The notes beneath the pieces were generated by a model, which did no database searches, was not told the DNA's origin, and saw only the letters and a list, made by a program, of their open reading frames with translations. A program made the translations under genes and the position numbers. A stretch of DNA of 64,000 bases. Source: an uncultured Prevotellaceae bacterium. Lineage in GTDB: Bacteria > Bacteroidota > Bacteroidia > Bacteroidales > Bacteroidaceae. The stretch is taken from assembly GCA_946415365.1 (NCBI GenBank), contig CAMKSE010000004.1, positions 62,001 through 126,000 of the forward strand. The letters are read 5' to 3'. Of the stretch, positions 36,441 to 44,760 are shown one piece after another; the first letter of the stretch is position 1, and each line of letters begins with the position of its first letter.

Positions 36441-37695
36441 CGTCTCTCAGTATCTCCGAGAGCGTCGGGTGGATATGCACCATGTCGGCGAGTTCGTCGA
36501 TGGTCGTACCCTTACACATCAGCACACTTACTTCCTGAATGATGTCTGCGCTGTGGGCACCGAAAGCGTGACAGCCGAGGATGACACCCTCAGGGCTGGC
36601 AAAGAGCTTCAGCATGCCCTCCGTCTCTCCCATCGCCAAGGCTTTGCCGTTGGCACGCCAGAAGGATTTTTTGCAGACATAGGGGATGCCCTGCTCCTTC
36701 AGTTGGTCTTCCGTCGGACCGACACAGGCGGCTTCAGGCTCGGTGAAGATGGCTGCTGGCATGATGTCGAAACGGATGCCGTCGGGCTTGCCGAGGATCT
36801 GGTTCACGACACGGACGGCCTGCATCTCTGCGGCATGGGCCAGCATCTGACGGCCGTTGACGTCGCCGATAGCAAAGACTTTGAGCTTTGTGATTACCTC
36901 GAAGTCATCATCGACGGGGATGGCACCGTTAGGGGCGAGATCTACGCCTATAGCCTCAAGGCCTAAGCCTTCGGTACGGGGCTTGCGGCCCGTAGCCATC
37001 AGGATGATGTCGGCCCCGACACTTTCCGTCTGACCCTTCTTGGTCTCGAAGAATACTTCGCCATCGGCTATCTGCTTCACGCTACACTGCATATGGAAAG
37101 AGACACCTTCCTTTTCCATCTGTTTGCGCAGGCGCTTGGCGATGTCGCTGTCGATGGCAGGCAGACATTCCTTCAGGTATTCAATGACCGTTACCTCAGA
37201 ACCGAAGCGACGGAAAACGCTGGCGAACTCCATGCCGATAACACCTGCTCCGATGATGCAGAGGCGCTCGGGAAGGGTGTTGAGGTTCAGAAGGCCTGTA
37301 GAATCAACGACACAGGGATTGTCCTTTCCAGAAATCGGCAGCCATTTGGTCTCGGAGCCTGTGGCGATGATGATATGGGGAGCCGTGTAGTCGCCTACCG
37401 TATGGGCATCCGTGAAGGAGGCCTTCTCACGGACGAGGGTGATGTTGGGATGCGAGAGGATGCCCTCGACACCCTGACGGAGCTGTGGCACGACAGCGGC
37501 CATGCGTTCACGGGCCTCAGCAAAGGTGGCCGAATGGACATAGGTTTTCGTGGGGATGCAACCTACATTGAGACAAGTGCCTCCGACATTGTCACCCTCG
37601 AATATCACGACTTTCAGGCCTTGTTTGGCGGCATATTCAGCGGCACGGTAGCCCCCAGGGCCTGCTCCGATAATGATCAAATCCGTTTTAGACAT
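36433..37695 (-). CDS. lpdA: Dihydrolipoyl dehydrogenase (glycine cleavage L protein)
   Basis: The 420-residue flavoprotein reoxidises the dihydrolipoyl arm of GcvH with NAD. The redox pair is C41/C46 (GGTCLNVGCIPTK), the NAD motif is IIGAGVIGMEFASVF, and the catalytic dyad is H409/E414 (HIHPTLSE). It is 40-50 residues shorter than typical Lpd and ends right after the dyad. It is the last gene of the gcv operon, separated from gcvPB by a hairpin-rich spacer of 152 bp. The same enzyme could also serve 2-oxo-acid dehydrogenases. Confidence 0.94.
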   Translation of the reverse strand: MSKTDLIIIGAGPGGYRAAEYAAKQGLKVVIFEGDNVGGTCLNVGCIPTKTYVHSATFAEARERMAAVVPQLRQGVEGILSHPNITLVREKASFTDAHTVGDYTAPHIIIATGSETKWLPISGKDNPCVVDSTGLLNLNTLPERLCIIGAGVIGMEFASVFRRFGSEVTVIEYLKECLPAIDSDIAKRLRKQMEKEGVSFHMQCSVKQIADGEVFFETKKGQTESVGADIILMATGRKPRTEGLGLEAIGVDLAPNGAIPVDDDFEVITKLKVFAIGDVNGRQMLAHAAEMQAVRVVNQILGKPDGIRFDIMPAAIFTEPEAACVGPTEDQLKEQGIPYVCKKSFWRANGKALAMGETEGMLKLFASPEGVILGCHAFGAHSADIIQEVSVLMCKGTTIDELADMVHIHPTLSEILRDAI

Positions 37696-37706
37696 AAGAA
37701 CAAATT

Positions 37707-37837
37707 AAAGACATAATAACAGACTAACATATTTTTTAGACAGAAGAACAAAAGAACATGTTTTTTAGACATAAGAACATAAGGACATATTTTATGGTTA
37801 TTGTGCGCAGCCATTATGTTCTTATGTTCTTCTGTCT
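37707..37837. repeat. Hairpin-forming spacer with dispersed repeat, between gcvPB and lpdA
   Basis: AGACATARTAACAGACTAA occurs here at about 37709-37727 (also at 14.25 and 59.52 kb). Arms 37738-37759 and 37816-37837 pair over 22 positions with one mismatch. Between them lies a further AGACATAAGAACATAA copy. It lies inside the operon, so it may set the Lpd level by attenuation or by 3'-end protection of the upstream message. Confidence 0.75.
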
Positions 37838-37847
37838 AAAAAAGTAC

Positions 37848-39251
37848 TTATGTCGAAAGCATTTGTCGGTAAGTCACAACCGGATGCTTGGCGGCAAGGA
37901 CATCATCGACACGACCGATGGGAGTATTATGAGGCGCAGACTTCACCAGATCAGGATCAGTCTTGGCCTCCTCGGCAATCTGTCGCATCACGGCAATGAA
38001 ACCATCGAGTGTCTCCTTCGACTCATTCTCCGTTGGCTCAATCATCAGACTCTCGTGGAAGAGCAAGGGGAAATAGATTGTGGGTGCATGATAACCATAG
38101 TCGAGCAGACGCTTGGCCACGTCCATCGTCGTGACACCCGTACTCTTGTCCTTCAGACCGTCAAACACGAACTCATGACAACAGACCGTGTCGATAGGCA
38201 GTTCGTAGACATCCTTCAGCGACTCCTTGATGTAGTTGGCATTGAGTGTGGCGAGCGGCCCGACCTCCTTGATATGCTCACGGCCGAGCGAGAGGATATA
38301 GGCGTAGGCACGCATCATGACGCCGAAGTTGCCGTGATAGGGTGACACCACAGGGAAGAATTCCTGCAAGCCCTCGCGGACACCCACGGGACCAGCACCA
38401 GGACCACCACCGCCATGAGGTGTAGAGAAGGTCTTATGGAGGTTGATATGCATCACGTCGAAGCCCATGTCACCAGGACGACAGGCACCCAGCATGGGAT
38501 TCAGGTTGGCACCGTCGTAGTACATCAGGCCACCGCAGTCGTGGATGATTTTGGCGATCTCCGGGATGCGTGTCTCGAAGAGTCCGAGGGTATTGGGATT
38601 GGTCATCATCATTGCGGCGATATTAGGGCCTTCTAGTTCAACTAGTCTGACTAGGTCTACTAGATCTACTAGACCATCAGAGTCGGATTTCACCTCAATG
38701 ATTTCCAGGCCACAGACTGCGGCAGAGGCAGGATTAGTGCCATGAGCGCTGTCAGGGACGATCACCTTCTTGCGCTGCAAATCACCGCGCGAACGATGGT
38801 AGTTGTCGATCACCATCAGTCCCGTCAGTTCACCATGTGCCCCTGCATAAGGCTTAAAAGTGAAGCGGGCCAAGCCCGTGAGGGCACAAAGCGACTTCTC
38901 CAGAAGGATGATGAGTGCTCTGGCACCCCTCACCGTGTCATCAGGCTGCAAAGGATGCAGATTCTGGAACTGCGGCAGGGCGGCCATCTCCTCATTGATC
39001 TTGGGGTTGTACTTCATCGTACAGGAACCAAGGGGATAGAAACCCGTGTCGACACCGAAATTGTTATTCGAGAGGTTCGTGTAATGACGCACCACCGTCA
39101 ACTCGTCGCACTCAGGCAATTCTGCCTCCTCAGCACGTCGCATCGAAGCGGGTATCTCGTAATCGCCAAAATTGTTCCTTGGCAGACTATAGCCTTTGCG
39201 GCCTTCCTTCGAGAGTTCGAAAATCAATTTTCCGTATAGCTTCTGATTCAT
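37848..39251 (-). CDS. gcvPB: Glycine dehydrogenase (decarboxylating) subunit 2
   Basis: The 467-residue PLP-binding half of the split P protein decarboxylates glycine and loads the aminomethyl group on lipoyl-GcvH. The PLP lysine lies in [20 protein letters not shown]. Upstream motifs are [13 protein letters not shown] and [10 protein letters not shown]. It contains an odd stretch [16 protein letters not shown] (38633-38680) made by 9-bp tandem repeats with CTAG in each unit, longer than the usual GLVDLEDL segment. Its start overlaps the gcvPA stop by 4 nt (ATGA), so the two subunits are translationally coupled. Confidence 0.96.
   Translation of the reverse strand: MNQKLYGKLIFELSKEGRKGYSLPRNNFGDYEIPASMRRAEEAELPECDELTVVRHYTNLSNNNFGVDTGFYPLGSCTMKYNPKINEEMAALPQFQNLHPLQPDDTVRGARALIILLEKSLCALTGLARFTFKPYAGAHGELTGLMVIDNYHRSRGDLQRKKVIVPDSAHGTNPASAAVCGLEIIEVKSDSDGLVDLVDLVRLVELEGPNIAAMMMTNPNTLGLFETRIPEIAKIIHDCGGLMYYDGANLNPMLGACRPGDMGFDVMHINLHKTFSTPHGGGGPGAGPVGVREGLQEFFPVVSPYHGNFGVMMRAYAYILSLGREHIKEVGPLATLNANYIKESLKDVYELPIDTVCCHEFVFDGLKDKSTGVTTMDVAKRLLDYGYHAPTIYFPLLFHESLMIEPTENESKETLDGFIAVMRQIAEEAKTDPDLVKSAPHNTPIGRVDDVLAAKHPVVTYRQMLST
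38633..38676. repeat. 9-bp tandem repeat with CTAG inside gcvPB
   Basis: Units starting at 38633, 38642, 38651, 38660 and 38669 each begin CTAG and have the form CTAGnnCnA or close to it. The repeats are in frame and encode the [12 protein letters not shown] run. Five CTAG tetramers in 45 bp is unusual, since CTAG is rare in most bacterial genomes. Confidence 0.8.
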
Positions 39252-40564
39252 AAGGCTGCAATCTTTACAAAGTTATCAATCTCTTCCTTCGTACGCTTCT
39301 CAGTAACGGCAAAAAGGAAACCGTCCTCAAGGCGGATACCACCCAGAATACCCTCATCTATGAAATGCTGGTAGAGGGTGTTGGCATCGCCGTCGTACTT
39401 CACATAGAACTCATTGAAGAAGGGTTTATCGAAAGTCAAATGGAAACGACCTGTCTTCAGGAGTTCGTCGCAGAGATAATGGGCTCCTGCGTATGAGAGT
39501 TGTGCCGCCTCCTTGAGGCCCTGCTTACCCATCAGCGAGCAATAGATCGTCACGAAGAGTGCCATCAGCGACTGGTTGCTACAGATATTGGATGTAGCCT
39601 TCTGACGGCGGATATGTTGCTCACGGGCCTGTAGAGTCAGCACGAAAGCACGCTGGTCACGCGAATCTTTCGTCATGCCTACGATACGGCCAGGCATTTT
39701 CCTTATCAGCTTCTCCGTACAGCACATATAGCCTACGTACGGGCCTCCGAACAACATGGGGATACCCAGACTCTGTCCGTCGCCCACCGCGATATCAGCC
39801 CCCCACTCACCAGGCGTCTTCAACACGGCGAGGTCGGCTGCCACACTATCCATGATAAAGAGCGCCTTCTGCTCATGACAGGCCTCGGCAAAGCCGGTAA
39901 AGTCCTCCACGATGCCATAGATGTTGGGCTGCTGCACCATCACACCTGCCACACCACCCTCGGCCAGACGCGCCTTCACGTCGTCGAGACTGGTCGTGCC
40001 GTCTCTGATGGGCAACACCTCGAGTTCGATCCCATGGTGCAGGGCGTAGGTCTTCAGCACCTCGAACGTCAAGGGATTCAGACAGCCCGACACCAGCACC
40101 TTGTTCACTTTCTTACCAGCAGCCACCGCCATCATCATCGCCTCGGCAGCTGCAGTACTGCCGTCGTACATCGAGGCGTTGGAGATATCCATGCCCGTGA
40201 GTTCCGCCATCATCGACTGATACTCGAAAATGTAGTGGAGTGTACCTTGCGAGATCTCTGCCTGATAGGGCGTATAAGAAGTGAGGAACTCAGAACGCTG
40301 TAGCAGACTGGGAATCACCGACGGGGTATAATGGTCATAGACACCCAGACCAGCGAAACAGGTCAGTTGCTTGTTCTCCTCACCGAGTCTGTCGAAGAGT
40401 TGTCTGACCTCTTGCTCGCACATCGACAAAGGCAACTCATAGTCGCCCTTGAAGCGGATACTGTCAGGTATCTGGGCATAAAGGCCGTCGAGGTCTTTCA
40501 CCCCCACCTTCTCCAGCATCGTCCGCAGGTCGTCACTTGTTTGTGGGAAATACTTATAGTTCAT
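39248..40564 (-). CDS. gcvPA: Glycine dehydrogenase (decarboxylating) subunit 1
   Basis: The 438-residue N-terminal half of the P protein forms a heterotetramer with GcvPB. Typical motifs are [32 protein letters not shown], the [11 protein letters not shown] segment, and [19 protein letters not shown]. The split PA/PB arrangement is usual in Bacteroidota and Firmicutes. It lies downstream of gcvH across a 121-bp spacer with a long AT-rich hairpin and overlaps gcvPB by 4 nt. Confidence 0.96.
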   Translation of the reverse strand: MNYKYFPQTSDDLRTMLEKVGVKDLDGLYAQIPDSIRFKGDYELPLSMCEQEVRQLFDRLGEENKQLTCFAGLGVYDHYTPSVIPSLLQRSEFLTSYTPYQAEISQGTLHYIFEYQSMMAELTGMDISNASMYDGSTAAAEAMMMAVAAGKKVNKVLVSGCLNPLTFEVLKTYALHHGIELEVLPIRDGTTSLDDVKARLAEGGVAGVMVQQPNIYGIVEDFTGFAEACHEQKALFIMDSVAADLAVLKTPGEWGADIAVGDGQSLGIPMLFGGPYVGYMCCTEKLIRKMPGRIVGMTKDSRDQRAFVLTLQAREQHIRRQKATSNICSNQSLMALFVTIYCSLMGKQGLKEAAQLSYAGAHYLCDELLKTGRFHLTFDKPFFNEFYVKYDGDANTLYQHFIDEGILGGIRLEDGFLFAVTEKRTKEEIDNFVKIAAL

Positions 40565-40578
40565 AGTCTTTTATTTTT

Positions 40579-40677
40579 GTTGATAGTTTATGGTTTATAG
40601 TTTATAGATGATTACCCTGCAAGCCCTTCTGCCTATAGAACATATCAGCTATAAACTATAAACCTTAAACTATAAAC
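40579..40677. repeat. Long AT-rich hairpin between gcvH and gcvPA
   Basis: Arms 40579-40607 and 40649-40677 are complementary at 27 of 29 positions, with a 41-nt loop. Both arms are built from the word ACTATAAAC, which recurs in several intergenic regions of the window (for example 25.67, 42.31 kb). Confidence 0.8.
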
Positions 40678-40685
40678 ATAACATA

Positions 40686-41066
40686 CTACTTCTCGCAGAA
40701 CTTCTCGTAAGCAGCAGCGTCCATGAGGTTATCGAGTTCGGACTTGTCGGAGAGTTCCACCTTGATAATCCAGTTTTCGAAGGCATCCTGATTGATCAGT
40801 TCAGGCTGATCATCAAGGGCCTCATTGACCTCAACGACTGTACCGCTGACGGGTGAGATCAGGTCGCTGGCAGCCTTCACGCTCTCAACAGCACCAAACT
40901 CCTCACCAGCCTCAACCTCATCATCCACCTCAGGCATATCTACATACACCACATTGCCAAGCGCATTCTGGGCATAGTCTGTGATACCGATGAAACCATA
41001 ATCACCTTCTACTCTAATGTATTCGTGCGACTCCGAGTAGTAGAGTCCTTCAATTACCTTTGCCAT
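40686..41066 (-). CDS. gcvH: Glycine cleavage system H protein
   Basis: The 126-residue lipoyl carrier shuttles the aminomethyl group among P, T and L proteins. The lipoylation site is K64 in GAVESVKAASDL. The fold-defining VIEGLYYSESHEYIRVEGD start and GITDYAQNALGNVVYVDMP are intact. The lipoate ligase encoded two genes upstream is the probable modifying enzyme. Confidence 0.97.
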   Translation of the reverse strand: MAKVIEGLYYSESHEYIRVEGDYGFIGITDYAQNALGNVVYVDMPEVDDEVEAGEEFGAVESVKAASDLISPVSGTVVEVNEALDDQPELINQDAFENWIIKVELSDKSELDNLMDAAAYEKFCEK

Positions 41067-41104
41067 AATCTTATTTCTTAAAAATCTACTTTTTTCTTTT
41101 TACT

Positions 41105-41151
41105 ACAACATTGACAACATTGACAACTTTTTCTATGCCACAGAGTGGCAT
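41105..41151. repeat. Short repeats and hairpin between gcvT and gcvH
   Basis: A CAACATTGA direct repeat at 41105-41127 is followed by a perfect 7-bp hairpin ATGCCAC-AGA-GTGGCAT at 41135-41151. The 125-bp spacer shows no reading frame. It is the third hairpin spacer in this operon. Confidence 0.6.
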
Positions 41152-41191
41152 CCTTTGTAAATGTTGTCTTAGTTGTTATAGTTGTCGTTTA

Positions 41192-42301
41192 CTATTTCCT
41201 ATAATTCTTGTTGTAAAATTGCTTTTTCACCACTTTGCCAGGAAAGACCTTCTTACGAATCTGGATCTGCACCTCGGTATCGAGCTTGGCATATGCAGCA
41301 TCGACGAGAGCCATGCAGACACTTTTGTCAGTGGAAATCGTATGATAGCCAGTTGTCACTTCGCCAATGGGTTCGCCGTCCATGTTCAACACCGTATAGC
41401 CATGACGAGGGATCGCCTTGTCAAAAAGCTCTATACCCACGAGCTTCTTGGCTGGTCCTTCTGCCTTTTGTTTGGCGAGTGCCTCCTTGCCAATGAATTC
41501 CTCCTTGTCGAGTTTCACGAACAACGTCAGACCAGCCATCACAGGTGTGATATCCTCTGACAGTTCATCACCATAGAGCGGCAGTCCCACTTCAAAGCGA
41601 AGGGTGTCACGACAACCAAGGCCACATGGCTGAACACCTGCGGCAATCAGTTTGTCCCAACAGTCACGGATAAAGTCGTGAGAGCCATACACCTCGAAAC
41701 CGTCCTCGCCAGTATAGCCCGTACGGGAGATGATGACCTCACCGATGGCCTTGCAGGTGTAGAACGTCAGTTCCTTACAAGGCAGTCCGAGCACACGTTC
41801 CATTGTATCCTCCGACTCAGGTCCCTGCACGGCTATCTGACCGTAGTAGTCCGAGCGATTCTGCAAGTCGATGTCGAAGCCTTCGGCATGCTGCTGCATC
41901 CAAGCCCAGTCCTTATCGATGTTCGAGGCGTTGATGACGAGAAAGAAATCATTCTCACCCATTTTGTATACTAAGAGGTCATCTACAGTGCCACCGTTCT
42001 CGTAGCACATCATTCCATAATATATCTTACCTACGGGAGCCCCAGCGATGTCGTTGGTGAAGATGTGCTGAACGTAGCGCTCTGCATCCTGACCCTTGAC
42101 GGTGACCTCACCCATGTGGGAGACATCGAATAATCCCACATGCTCGCGTACTGCCATGTGCTCTGGGGCGATGCCTGCATATTGATAAAGTAAAGGCATG
42201 TCGAAACCTCCGAATGACACCATCGTAGCACCCAATGCGACGTGCTTGTCGTGCAGGCACGTCACCTTGTCTTTCTTTTCAAGTTCTTGTTTAATTGCCA
42301 T
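41192..42301 (-). CDS. gcvT: Glycine cleavage system aminomethyltransferase (T protein)
   Basis: ATG 42301 gives 369 residues, the normal T-protein length. The frame stays open 94 codons further upstream but only by running antisense-like through lplA in another frame, so that part is rejected. Motifs are MVSFGGFDMPLLYQ, FDVSHMGEVTVKG, the FTNDIAG segment and SRTGYTGEDGFEVY. It takes the aminomethyl arm of GcvH, releases ammonia and makes 5,10-methylene-tetrahydrofolate. It lies 11 nt downstream of lplA. Confidence 0.95.
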   Translation of the reverse strand: MAIKQELEKKDKVTCLHDKHVALGATMVSFGGFDMPLLYQYAGIAPEHMAVREHVGLFDVSHMGEVTVKGQDAERYVQHIFTNDIAGAPVGKIYYGMMCYENGGTVDDLLVYKMGENDFFLVINASNIDKDWAWMQQHAEGFDIDLQNRSDYYGQIAVQGPESEDTMERVLGLPCKELTFYTCKAIGEVIISRTGYTGEDGFEVYGSHDFIRDCWDKLIAAGVQPCGLGCRDTLRFEVGLPLYGDELSEDITPVMAGLTLFVKLDKEEFIGKEALAKQKAEGPAKKLVGIELFDKAIPRHGYTVLNMDGEPIGEVTTGYHTISTDKSVCMALVDAAYAKLDTEVQIQIRKKVFPGKVVKKQFYNKNYRK

Positions 42302-42312
42302 AACTATAAACT

Positions 42313-42978
42313 TTAAACTATAAACCTTTCTATTTCCTCTTCCGTCAGCCGTCTTTCCCCTTGGCAAAGCGTCTCCCTGATCAATGTCTTCACCTCGTCG
42401 AGACTCAGCGATGTATATTCTTTTAATAAGGTGATGCGCTGGCGCACGCTCTGGATGCCCTTCTTCTCCAACTTCTCCGGGCCGGGGGTGATGGCGTTCA
42501 GCATGTGTGCCATATTGGTGTCGTAGAGCATGGTCGAGTGAACAACGCAGCCCTTGGCGGTCTTTCTGCAGGCTGTGCCGCACACCTTCCTGTCGCCGAT
42601 CATGATGTCGTTATGGCTTGTGCCCGTAGCCTCGATGCCCATCTTCCTGAGTACCAACAGCACCATCGTCACGAAACGGTTGAAGGCGAATCCCACATTG
42701 TCCTCGCTCGTCACAAACGACCACATCAGATTGTCCTTGTCGGCATACACACAGCCGCCGCCGCTCTTACGCTGGTACACCCTGATGCCGTTCTCACGGC
42801 AGTAGTCCAGGTTCACCTCGTTTTCCACCGCCTGATTACGCCCATATATCACGCTTGGCTCCACCTGCCACAGCATCAGCAGGTCGTCGTCCTCCATGTT
42901 TTGGCCCAGATAATCCTCTGTAGCCAGATAGAACGACAGCGGACGTATCCTCTCGTCAGGCAGCACCACATACTTCAT
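42313..42978 (-). CDS. lplA: Lipoate-protein ligase A family protein
   Basis: The 221-residue protein contains the lipoate-binding signature R70-K-S-G-G-G (YQRKSGGGCVYAD), NDIMIGDRKVCG with probable catalytic K131, and a short helical C-terminus. It is much shorter than E. coli LplA (about 338) and has little or no accessory domain, so a separate partner or an octanoyl/lipoyl-transferase role cannot be excluded. It leads the gcv operon, so it very probably lipoylates GcvH. Its promoter box ends 5 nt before the ATG, which predicts a leaderless transcript. Confidence 0.88.
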   Translation of the reverse strand: MKYVVLPDERIRPLSFYLATEDYLGQNMEDDDLLMLWQVEPSVIYGRNQAVENEVNLDYCRENGIRVYQRKSGGGCVYADKDNLMWSFVTSEDNVGFAFNRFVTMVLLVLRKMGIEATGTSHNDIMIGDRKVCGTACRKTAKGCVVHSTMLYDTNMAHMLNAITPGPEKLEKKGIQSVRQRITLLKEYTSLSLDEVKTLIRETLCQGERRLTEEEIERFIV

Positions 42979-42983
42979 GGGTG

Positions 42984-42991
42984 CAAATATA
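42984..42991 (-). promoter_or_regulatory. Bacteroidota -7 box of the glycine cleavage operon
   Basis: TATATTTG followed by CACCC and then directly ATG 42978, on the minus strand. There is no room for a glycine riboswitch or a leader between this promoter and lplA. Confidence 0.65.
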
Positions 42992-43092
42992 TTACTTTTT
43001 TATGTAATCTCCAAATTAAACCACAAAAAAGTTCAATCAAAAATTAAATCTGAAACTTTGTTAAATATTTCGCATATCTTACAAGATTTCCA

Positions 43093-43100
43093 TACCTTTG
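43093..43100 (+). promoter_or_regulatory. Bacteroidota -7 box for the PepSY/FTP-like lipoprotein
   Basis: TACCTTTG lies 35 nt before ATG 43136. The TTATATAGATAA just after it is shared in part with the control regions at 45.37, 46.32 and 48.18 kb. Confidence 0.55.
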
Positions 43101-43135
43101 TCATTATATAGATAAAACCAGTTACAATTACGTTT

Positions 43136-43918
43136 ATGAAAAAGAGCAGATTACTATGGATGAGTGCCTTGCTGACGTTGGCTATCGGCACGGGCAGTTG
43201 CAGCAAAGACGACGATGAGGACGTCGTCATCGACCCAGACGGGATTATCGATTATCAGTTTTCCGAGGACCTTCATACCGAGAAGGTCGACGGATGCACT
43301 ATTACCCGCGATGAGAGCGGCAGGATTGTCCGTCTTGAATATTTCGTGGCGGGAACCGACCCTGAAGAGAAACTCTATAGCTGCCCGTCGTCGTTCGATG
43401 AAATCAAGCACCTGTTTCCAATGAGCGAAGGCAACGAGATCCGCCTGGAAGGCACAAGAGAGTGGGAGACGCCCAATGGTGAAAGAAACGAATACAGCGA
43501 ATTATACCAGCATTACTATAAAGGCGTACTTGTAGATGGCTTCAAATCGAATGTCTTCTATTTCATCACACCCGAGGGCAAGCGTATGATTAGGGCATAT
43601 ACCCAAGCGTTTTTCGACATAAAGGATGTGAATACCATTCCTGCGATTTCAGAGCAGAAGGCCAGGCAGATCTTTGCCGATTATCTGAAGACAGAGAGAA
43701 ACGACAACTGGCCATGTAAACTCAGTATCAAGGAATATTCCACAAGAAAGGACGACACCGTGGTCCGCAAGCACATATTAGTTTACGATGTTACGAATGA
43801 TATTCCTGGTACCTGGTTCTGCAAAACTGGTATGGCCATATCCTATGCTCAGATAGATGCCCAAACCGGCCACTTCATCGCCGCATTCAACTCCGAACTG
43901 GACACAGCATTGCAGTAA
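43136..43918 (+). CDS. Lipoprotein with PepSY/FTP-like domain, unknown function
   Basis: The protein has 260 residues with lipobox cysteine C22 (GTGSC), followed by an acidic tether (SKDDDEDVV). The middle segment YQHYYKGVLVDGFKSNVFYF, then GKRMIRAYTQAF and PAISEQKARQIFADYLK, resembles the FTP/PepSY inhibitory prodomain of thermolysin-like proteases, but there is no protease domain. Such stand-alone prodomains are thought to inhibit or modulate peptidases. The link to the secreted peptidase cluster 10 kb away is speculative. It is monocistronic, followed by 840 bp without genes. Confidence 0.6.
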   Translation: MKKSRLLWMSALLTLAIGTGSCSKDDDEDVVIDPDGIIDYQFSEDLHTEKVDGCTITRDESGRIVRLEYFVAGTDPEEKLYSCPSSFDEIKHLFPMSEGNEIRLEGTREWETPNGERNEYSELYQHYYKGVLVDGFKSNVFYFITPEGKRMIRAYTQAFFDIKDVNTIPAISEQKARQIFADYLKTERNDNWPCKLSIKEYSTRKDDTVVRKHILVYDVTNDIPGTWFCKTGMAISYAQIDAQTGHFIAAFNSELDTALQ

Positions 43919-44098
43919 GCAAATAATGTCTGTTATGTGAGCGCTCACTATAGCCGTAAAACAAGTCAAAACTATGCCCCCCTACACCTTTTTGGGCTAA
44001 TCTACTGATTATCAAAGCTATTTTTGGGTGCACACTTTGAAAAAAGTCTACACCCACTCTACACCTACTCTACACCCTGCAAAAATGGTGCTCCTGCA

Positions 44099-44164
44099 TT
44101 TGAGTATAGGCGAACGACCGTTTGAGTATAGGCAAACGGTTGTTTGAGTATAGGCAAACGGTTG
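44099..44164. repeat. 22-bp tandem repeat, three copies
   Basis: Copies at 44099-44120, 44121-44142 and 44143-44164 start TTTGAGTATAGGC. Copies 2 and 3 are identical; copy 1 has a few changes near its end. No spacers, so not a CRISPR. Confidence 0.9.
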
Positions 44165-44547
44165 AAAAGATAGGGTTAACTCCCTGCCAGGATAGGGCCT
44201 AACCCCTATTAGGGATGCCTTCTTACCTTATAAGGAATGCCTTCCACGATCCGAAGAAGGCATCAGAACAACAGCAAAGTATGGGGGGAAATAACGAACA
44301 ACTAGTTGAAGCTATATTACAATGAAGGTCATGATATGTTACTCCTTATTATAAAGACCGTCGCCAGGAACAATCCTGACGACGGTCACATGTGTCGGCC
44401 TGTACAATTTGCTAACCCTTTATTTACTATCTTTTCACCTTAAGGCCGACGGACGAAAATATGAACCTATTGTAGGAATCGAATTGCGTATTTAGTTTTC
44501 ATTTTAAGTATATACGTTTCATATTCATTCTTTTTTTAATGATGCTT

Positions 44548-44590
44548 CTATATATATAATCCATAAAAAGCAAAAAGACTGCATGAAATC
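44548..44590. repeat. Left arm of a 43-bp imperfect inverted repeat around the 44761 gene
   Basis: CTATATATATAA, 18 nt, then ACTGCATGAAATC. The right arm at 45338-45380 is the reverse complement at both conserved blocks and keeps exactly the same 18-nt spacing. Confidence 0.75.
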
Positions 44591-44636
44591 TGCGACTTTA
44601 ACATAACTTTAACACATTCTTAGTCGTAACCTTCTA

Positions 44637-44670
44637 CTATATAACGAATAAGAATGACGTTTTCCTAACC
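44637..44670. repeat. Left arm of a 34-bp inverted repeat bounding 44.6-48.2 kb
   Basis: CTATATAACGAATAAG, 5 nt, then CGTTTTCCTAACC. The mate at 48156-48189 is its reverse complement in both blocks (29 matched positions); only the 5 central bases differ. Confidence 0.8.
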
Positions 44671-44711
44671 TTTATTAACCATTTTCAGCATTGTTATTCG
44701 GAAATAATGTG

Positions 44712-44719
44712 TATATTTG
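44712..44719 (+). promoter_or_regulatory. Bacteroidota promoter of the 44761 gene
   Basis: TATATTTG (then CAGG), with TTG at 44691-44693 18 nt upstream as a possible -33 element. It lies 41 nt before ATG 44761. Confidence 0.6.
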
Positions 44720-44760
44720 CAGGCGAATAGTAATGGAATGATATATATGACGCTGAGAAA

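Larger units (their letters stand above)
43919..44760. other. Gene-free tract of 840 bp with several repeat types
   Basis: No convincing reading frame on either strand. It holds an 11-bp tandem repeat (TCTACACCCAC type, 44047-44079), a 22-bp tandem repeat (44099-44164), GATGCCTTCTT/AAGAAGGCATC as an 11-bp inverted repeat around 44215-44268, a hairpin GACCGTCG/CGACGGTC at 44356-44387, a GTCGGCC/GGCCGAC pair (44394 and 44444), and the left arms of two inverted repeats whose right arms lie downstream (45.34 and 48.16 kb). It looks like a decayed or regulatory repeat landscape. Confidence 0.7.

Noticed and set aside
42302..42583. 94-codon N-terminal extension of gcvT
   Set aside because: It overlaps lplA on the same strand in another frame, and the T-protein family starts at ATG 42301.
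42979..43135. Glycine riboswitch upstream of the gcv operon
   Set aside because: The promoter box ends 5 nt before lplA, and no paired glycine-aptamer-like folding was recognised in this gap.
44099..44164. Possible CRISPR array
   Set aside because: The 22-bp units are directly adjacent without spacers, and no cas gene is present.
43919..44760. Hidden insertion sequence or transposase remnant
   Set aside because: Six-frame reading shows no transposase-like motif; only repeats are visible.
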